From Corallococcus macrosporus DSM 14697 (GTDB lineage: Bacteria > Myxococcota > Myxococcia > Myxococcales > Myxococcaceae), in assembly GCF_002305895.1 (NCBI RefSeq), contig NZ_CP022203.1, positions 8,760,001-8,824,000 on the forward strand: a stretch of DNA of 64,000 bases. Reading direction: 5' to 3'. Numbering within the stretch: the stretch's first letter is position 1; each line of letters opens with the position of its first letter. The notes below the pieces were generated by a model, which did not search any database, was not told where the DNA came from, and worked only from the letters and a program-made list of their open reading frames with translations. Of this stretch, positions 61,995 to 64,000 are shown in pieces. The position numbers and the translations under genes are program-made.

Positions 61995-63002
61995 CTACGG
62001 TCTGCCGCGAGGCGTCACGATGCGCAGGTCCAGGCGGCGGTTGGCCGCGCGTCCCTGAGACGTCTCATTCGACCCGACGGGCCTGTCCGGGCCGAAGCCC
62101 CACGCTTCCAGGCGGTCCGCGGGGACACCCCGCTCGACGAGGTAGTCCCGCACCACCTCCGCGCGCGCCCGCGTCATCTCCCGCTGCACCTCCGGATCGC
62201 CCCGGTTGTCCGTGTGGCCTTCAACGGCGATGACGCCCAGCCGGGGATGCGCCAGCAGCACCTCGGCCACGTTGTCGAGCACCGGCTGGACGCGAGGGTG
62301 AAGCGTCGCGGTGCCGGGCACGAAGGTGATGCGCTCCAGCAGCTCCAGCCGGTCCGGACGGATGCCGACGCGCTGCTTGCGCGCCGCCGGGCAGCCCTGG
62401 TTGTCCGCCGCGCCGCGCTCGCGCGGGCAGTTGTCCCGGTGGTCTGGCACGCTGTCGCCGTCCATGTCCCGCTCCGGGCAGCCGCGCAGCGCGGGCAGGC
62501 CCTCCTCGGTGGGACAGGCGTCCTCCTCGTCCGGGACGCCGTCTCCGTCCGCGTCGCGAATGGGGCAACCCTCACGCGAGGCCGGGCCGGGCTCGTCCGG
62601 GCACTTGTCCGCCGCGCCCTCCACCCCGTCGCGGTCCGGGTCTTCAACGGGACAGCCCTGGCGCTCCAGCGGGCCGAACACGCGCGGACACGCGTCCTTC
62701 GCGTCCTCCACGCCGTCCTCGTCCGAGTCGCGGATGGGGCAGCCGTCGCGAGACGCCGGCCCGGCGCGGCGCGGGCACGTGTCCAGCGCGTCCTCCACGC
62801 CGTCCCCGTCCGTGTCCTTCGCGGGGCAGCCCTGGAGCCGCGCGAGCCCCCTCGCGGTGGGGCAGGCGTCCTCCCCGTTGAGGACACCGTCGCCATCCGC
62901 GTCGAGCGCCGGGTTCAGGTCGGGCGCATGCCGGCAGCCCGGGGCGAAGGCGCCCAGCACGGCGGCGAGCAGGACCCAGCGGTGGAGTGCGCGCGTCGTC
63001 AT
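61995..63002 (-). CDS. OmpA-family lipoprotein with thrombospondin type-3 repeats
   Basis: A 335-residue lipoprotein ([20 protein letters not shown], lipobox APGC). About residues 28-215 are Ca-binding TSP3 repeats: [60 protein letters not shown] and so on, each with Cys. The OmpA-like peptidoglycan-binding domain follows with [30 protein letters not shown] and [20 protein letters not shown]. The ATG at 63002 has a weak ribosome site; the upstream open frame is not homologous. A periplasm-spanning linker between outer membrane and wall. Confidence 0.92.
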   Translation of the reverse strand: MTTRALHRWVLLAAVLGAFAPGCRHAPDLNPALDADGDGVLNGEDACPTARGLARLQGCPAKDTDGDGVEDALDTCPRRAGPASRDGCPIRDSDEDGVEDAKDACPRVFGPLERQGCPVEDPDRDGVEGAADKCPDEPGPASREGCPIRDADGDGVPDEEDACPTEEGLPALRGCPERDMDGDSVPDHRDNCPRERGAADNQGCPAARKQRVGIRPDRLELLERITFVPGTATLHPRVQPVLDNVAEVLLAHPRLGVIAVEGHTDNRGDPEVQREMTRARAEVVRDYLVERGVPADRLEAWGFGPDRPVGSNETSQGRAANRRLDLRIVTPRGRP

Positions 63003-63043
63003 CCGCGGCACCAGAGCGCAGCGGGTGCGCCCTGTCCAGACGC

Positions 63044-64000
63044 TCAGGCCGGCAGGGGCAGCTCCACGGTGAAGGTGGAGCCCTTCCCCGGCTCGCTCGT
63101 CAGGCGGATGCTGCCCCCGTGGGCCTCGATGATGCGCTTGGTGATCCACAACCCCAGGCCCAGGCCCTTGAAGTGCTGCACGGACGCGGAGCGCTCGAAC
63201 TGCTCGAAGATGCGCTCCTGCTCGTCCGGCGACACGCCGATGCCCTCGTCGCGCACGGACAGCCGCGCCACCGGGCCCACCGCGCCCACCTCCACCGTCA
63301 CCGGTCGGCCCGCGCCGTACTTCGCCGCGTTGGAGAGCAGATTCACCAACACCTGCTCCAGGCGCAGCCGGTCCCACTGCCCCGACACCGGCTCGTCGAG
63401 CACCAGCCGTACCTCGCTGCCCGCCAGCGCCAGCTCCTCGGACATGCGGCCCACCAGCTCGCGCGTCAGCGCCGCCAGGTCCACCTCCTCGCGCTTCAGC
63501 CCCAGCCGCCCCGAGCTGAGGCGCGAGACATCCAGCAGGTCATCGATGAGCAGCCCCAGCCGCTGGCCCGCCTTCGCCGCCCGCTCCGCGCGCTCCGCCA
63601 GCCCGTCCACGGCCATGGCCTCGCGAGCCATGCGCGCCAGCAGGTGAATCTGGAGCTGGAGCGCGTTCAACGGCGACTTCAGCTCGTGCCCCGCGACCGA
63701 CAGCATCTCGTCGCGCGCCTTCACCGCCTGCGTGGCCGCGCCGTACCGCCGCGCGTCCTCGATGGCCAACGCCGCGCGCGCCGCCAGGCTCTCCAGCAGC
63801 GCGCGCTCCTCCACCGAGTACTCACGGCCCCGCGCCTCGCGCATCACCCCCAGCGTGCCCAGCACCCGGCCGCGCACGCCCAGCGGGACGACGATGACGC
63901 TGTGCGGCCCGTAGCGCTGGAGGAAGGGCATGCCCTGCGGCACGCGCTCGTCGCGCAGGTCCTCGGCCTGCAGGCGAGGCACGAAGAGCGGCTGGCCCGT
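63044..64000 (-). CDS. GAF-domain sensor histidine kinase, N-terminus beyond window
   Basis: Open at the window edge, so only the C-terminal 318 codons are seen. The visible part starts in a GAF domain (GPHSVIVVPLGVRGRVLGTL, SLAARAALAIEDARRYG), then HisKA with the phospho-His in MLSVAGHELKSPLNALQ, and an ATPase domain with LEQVLVNLLSNAAKYG, VRDEGIGVSPDEQ and KGLGLGLWITKRI. The stop lies 41 bp upstream of the OmpA/TSP3 gene. No receiver domain is attached at the C-terminus. Confidence 0.92.
   Translation of the reverse strand, partial: TGQPLFVPRLQAEDLRDERVPQGMPFLQRYGPHSVIVVPLGVRGRVLGTLGVMREARGREYSVEERALLESLAARAALAIEDARRYGAATQAVKARDEMLSVAGHELKSPLNALQLQIHLLARMAREAMAVDGLAERAERAAKAGQRLGLLIDDLLDVSRLSSGRLGLKREEVDLAALTRELVGRMSEELALAGSEVRLVLDEPVSGQWDRLRLEQVLVNLLSNAAKYGAGRPVTVEVGAVGPVARLSVRDEGIGVSPDEQERIFEQFERSASVQHFKGLGLGLWITKRIIEAHGGSIRLTSEPGKGSTFTVELPLPA

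Overview
The window is high-GC, gene-dense chromosomal DNA of a myxobacterium, most likely family Myxococcaceae (Myxococcus, Corallococcus or Pyxidicoccus type). Support comes from a TIGR02265/DUF2378 protein (a Myxococcus paralogous family), several hybrid histidine kinases, two Hanks-type kinase-family genes, many predicted lipoproteins with Pro/Gly/Asp-rich linkers, and Lys/Ala-rich histone-H1-like proteins. No rRNA, tRNA or CRISPR array was seen. Genes at both ends run off the window.

Region by region. 1-6.4 kb: a truncated BNR-repeat protein, an NTF2-like protein, a metallophosphoesterase fold that has lost its metal ligands, and a KAS III-like condensing enzyme coupled to a TIGR02265 protein. 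6.4-10.6 kb: a frameshifted gene that hides an SSB-like acidic tail, a zinc-finger/H1-like protein, and a MoxR ATPase plus VWA pair. 10.7-13.4 kb: two coupled envelope genes of unknown family with less GC-biased codon use. 13.5-17.1 kb: transketolase and truB, convergent, with a strong terminator and a repeat cluster between them. 17.4-22.4 kb: three tandem LVIVD-repeat lipoproteins, the last two a recent duplication. 22.4-25.3 kb: a decaying signalling operon made of a response-regulator remnant, a hybrid kinase with a collapsed PAS domain, and a GGDEF remnant. 25.5-30.4 kb: two lipoprotein genes flanking an IS630-type element that is itself split by an IS4-type element.

30.8-41.5 kb: two coupled histidine kinases, an XRE regulator, a Ser/Thr kinase followed by a probable pseudokinase, a 20-bp tandem repeat, and a pair of zinc-ribbon tail-anchored proteins. 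41.7-47.7 kb: small hypotheticals, an ornithine aminotransferase, a pair of non-identical Get3/ArsA-like ATPases and a CBS-domain protein. 47.8-50.1 kb: an operon for a four-helix, four-histidine b561-like protein, a YceI protein and a tandem double-Rieske Tat lipoprotein, probably a periplasmic redox module. 50.5-58.3 kb: NTF2-like and membrane proteins, a LysM/GH19 muramidase- or chitinase-like protein without a signal peptide, an SCO-type copper chaperone, small helical proteins, an H1-like protein, and a remnant-like sigma-54-activator AAA domain. 58.5-64 kb: a triple-UspA protein, a GspG-like pseudopilin, a MshEN-REC-cyclase fusion, an OmpA/TSP3 lipoprotein and a truncated GAF histidine kinase.

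The recurring theme is signalling genes in various states of decay or repurposing: pseudo-phosphatase, pseudokinase, AAA domain without its motor motifs, and receiver and GGDEF remnants. The best candidates for undescribed biology are the SSB-tail protein, the pseudo-phosphoesterase, the double-Rieske/b561/YceI operon, the MshEN-REC-cyclase fusion and the two-gene 10.7-13.4 kb locus.
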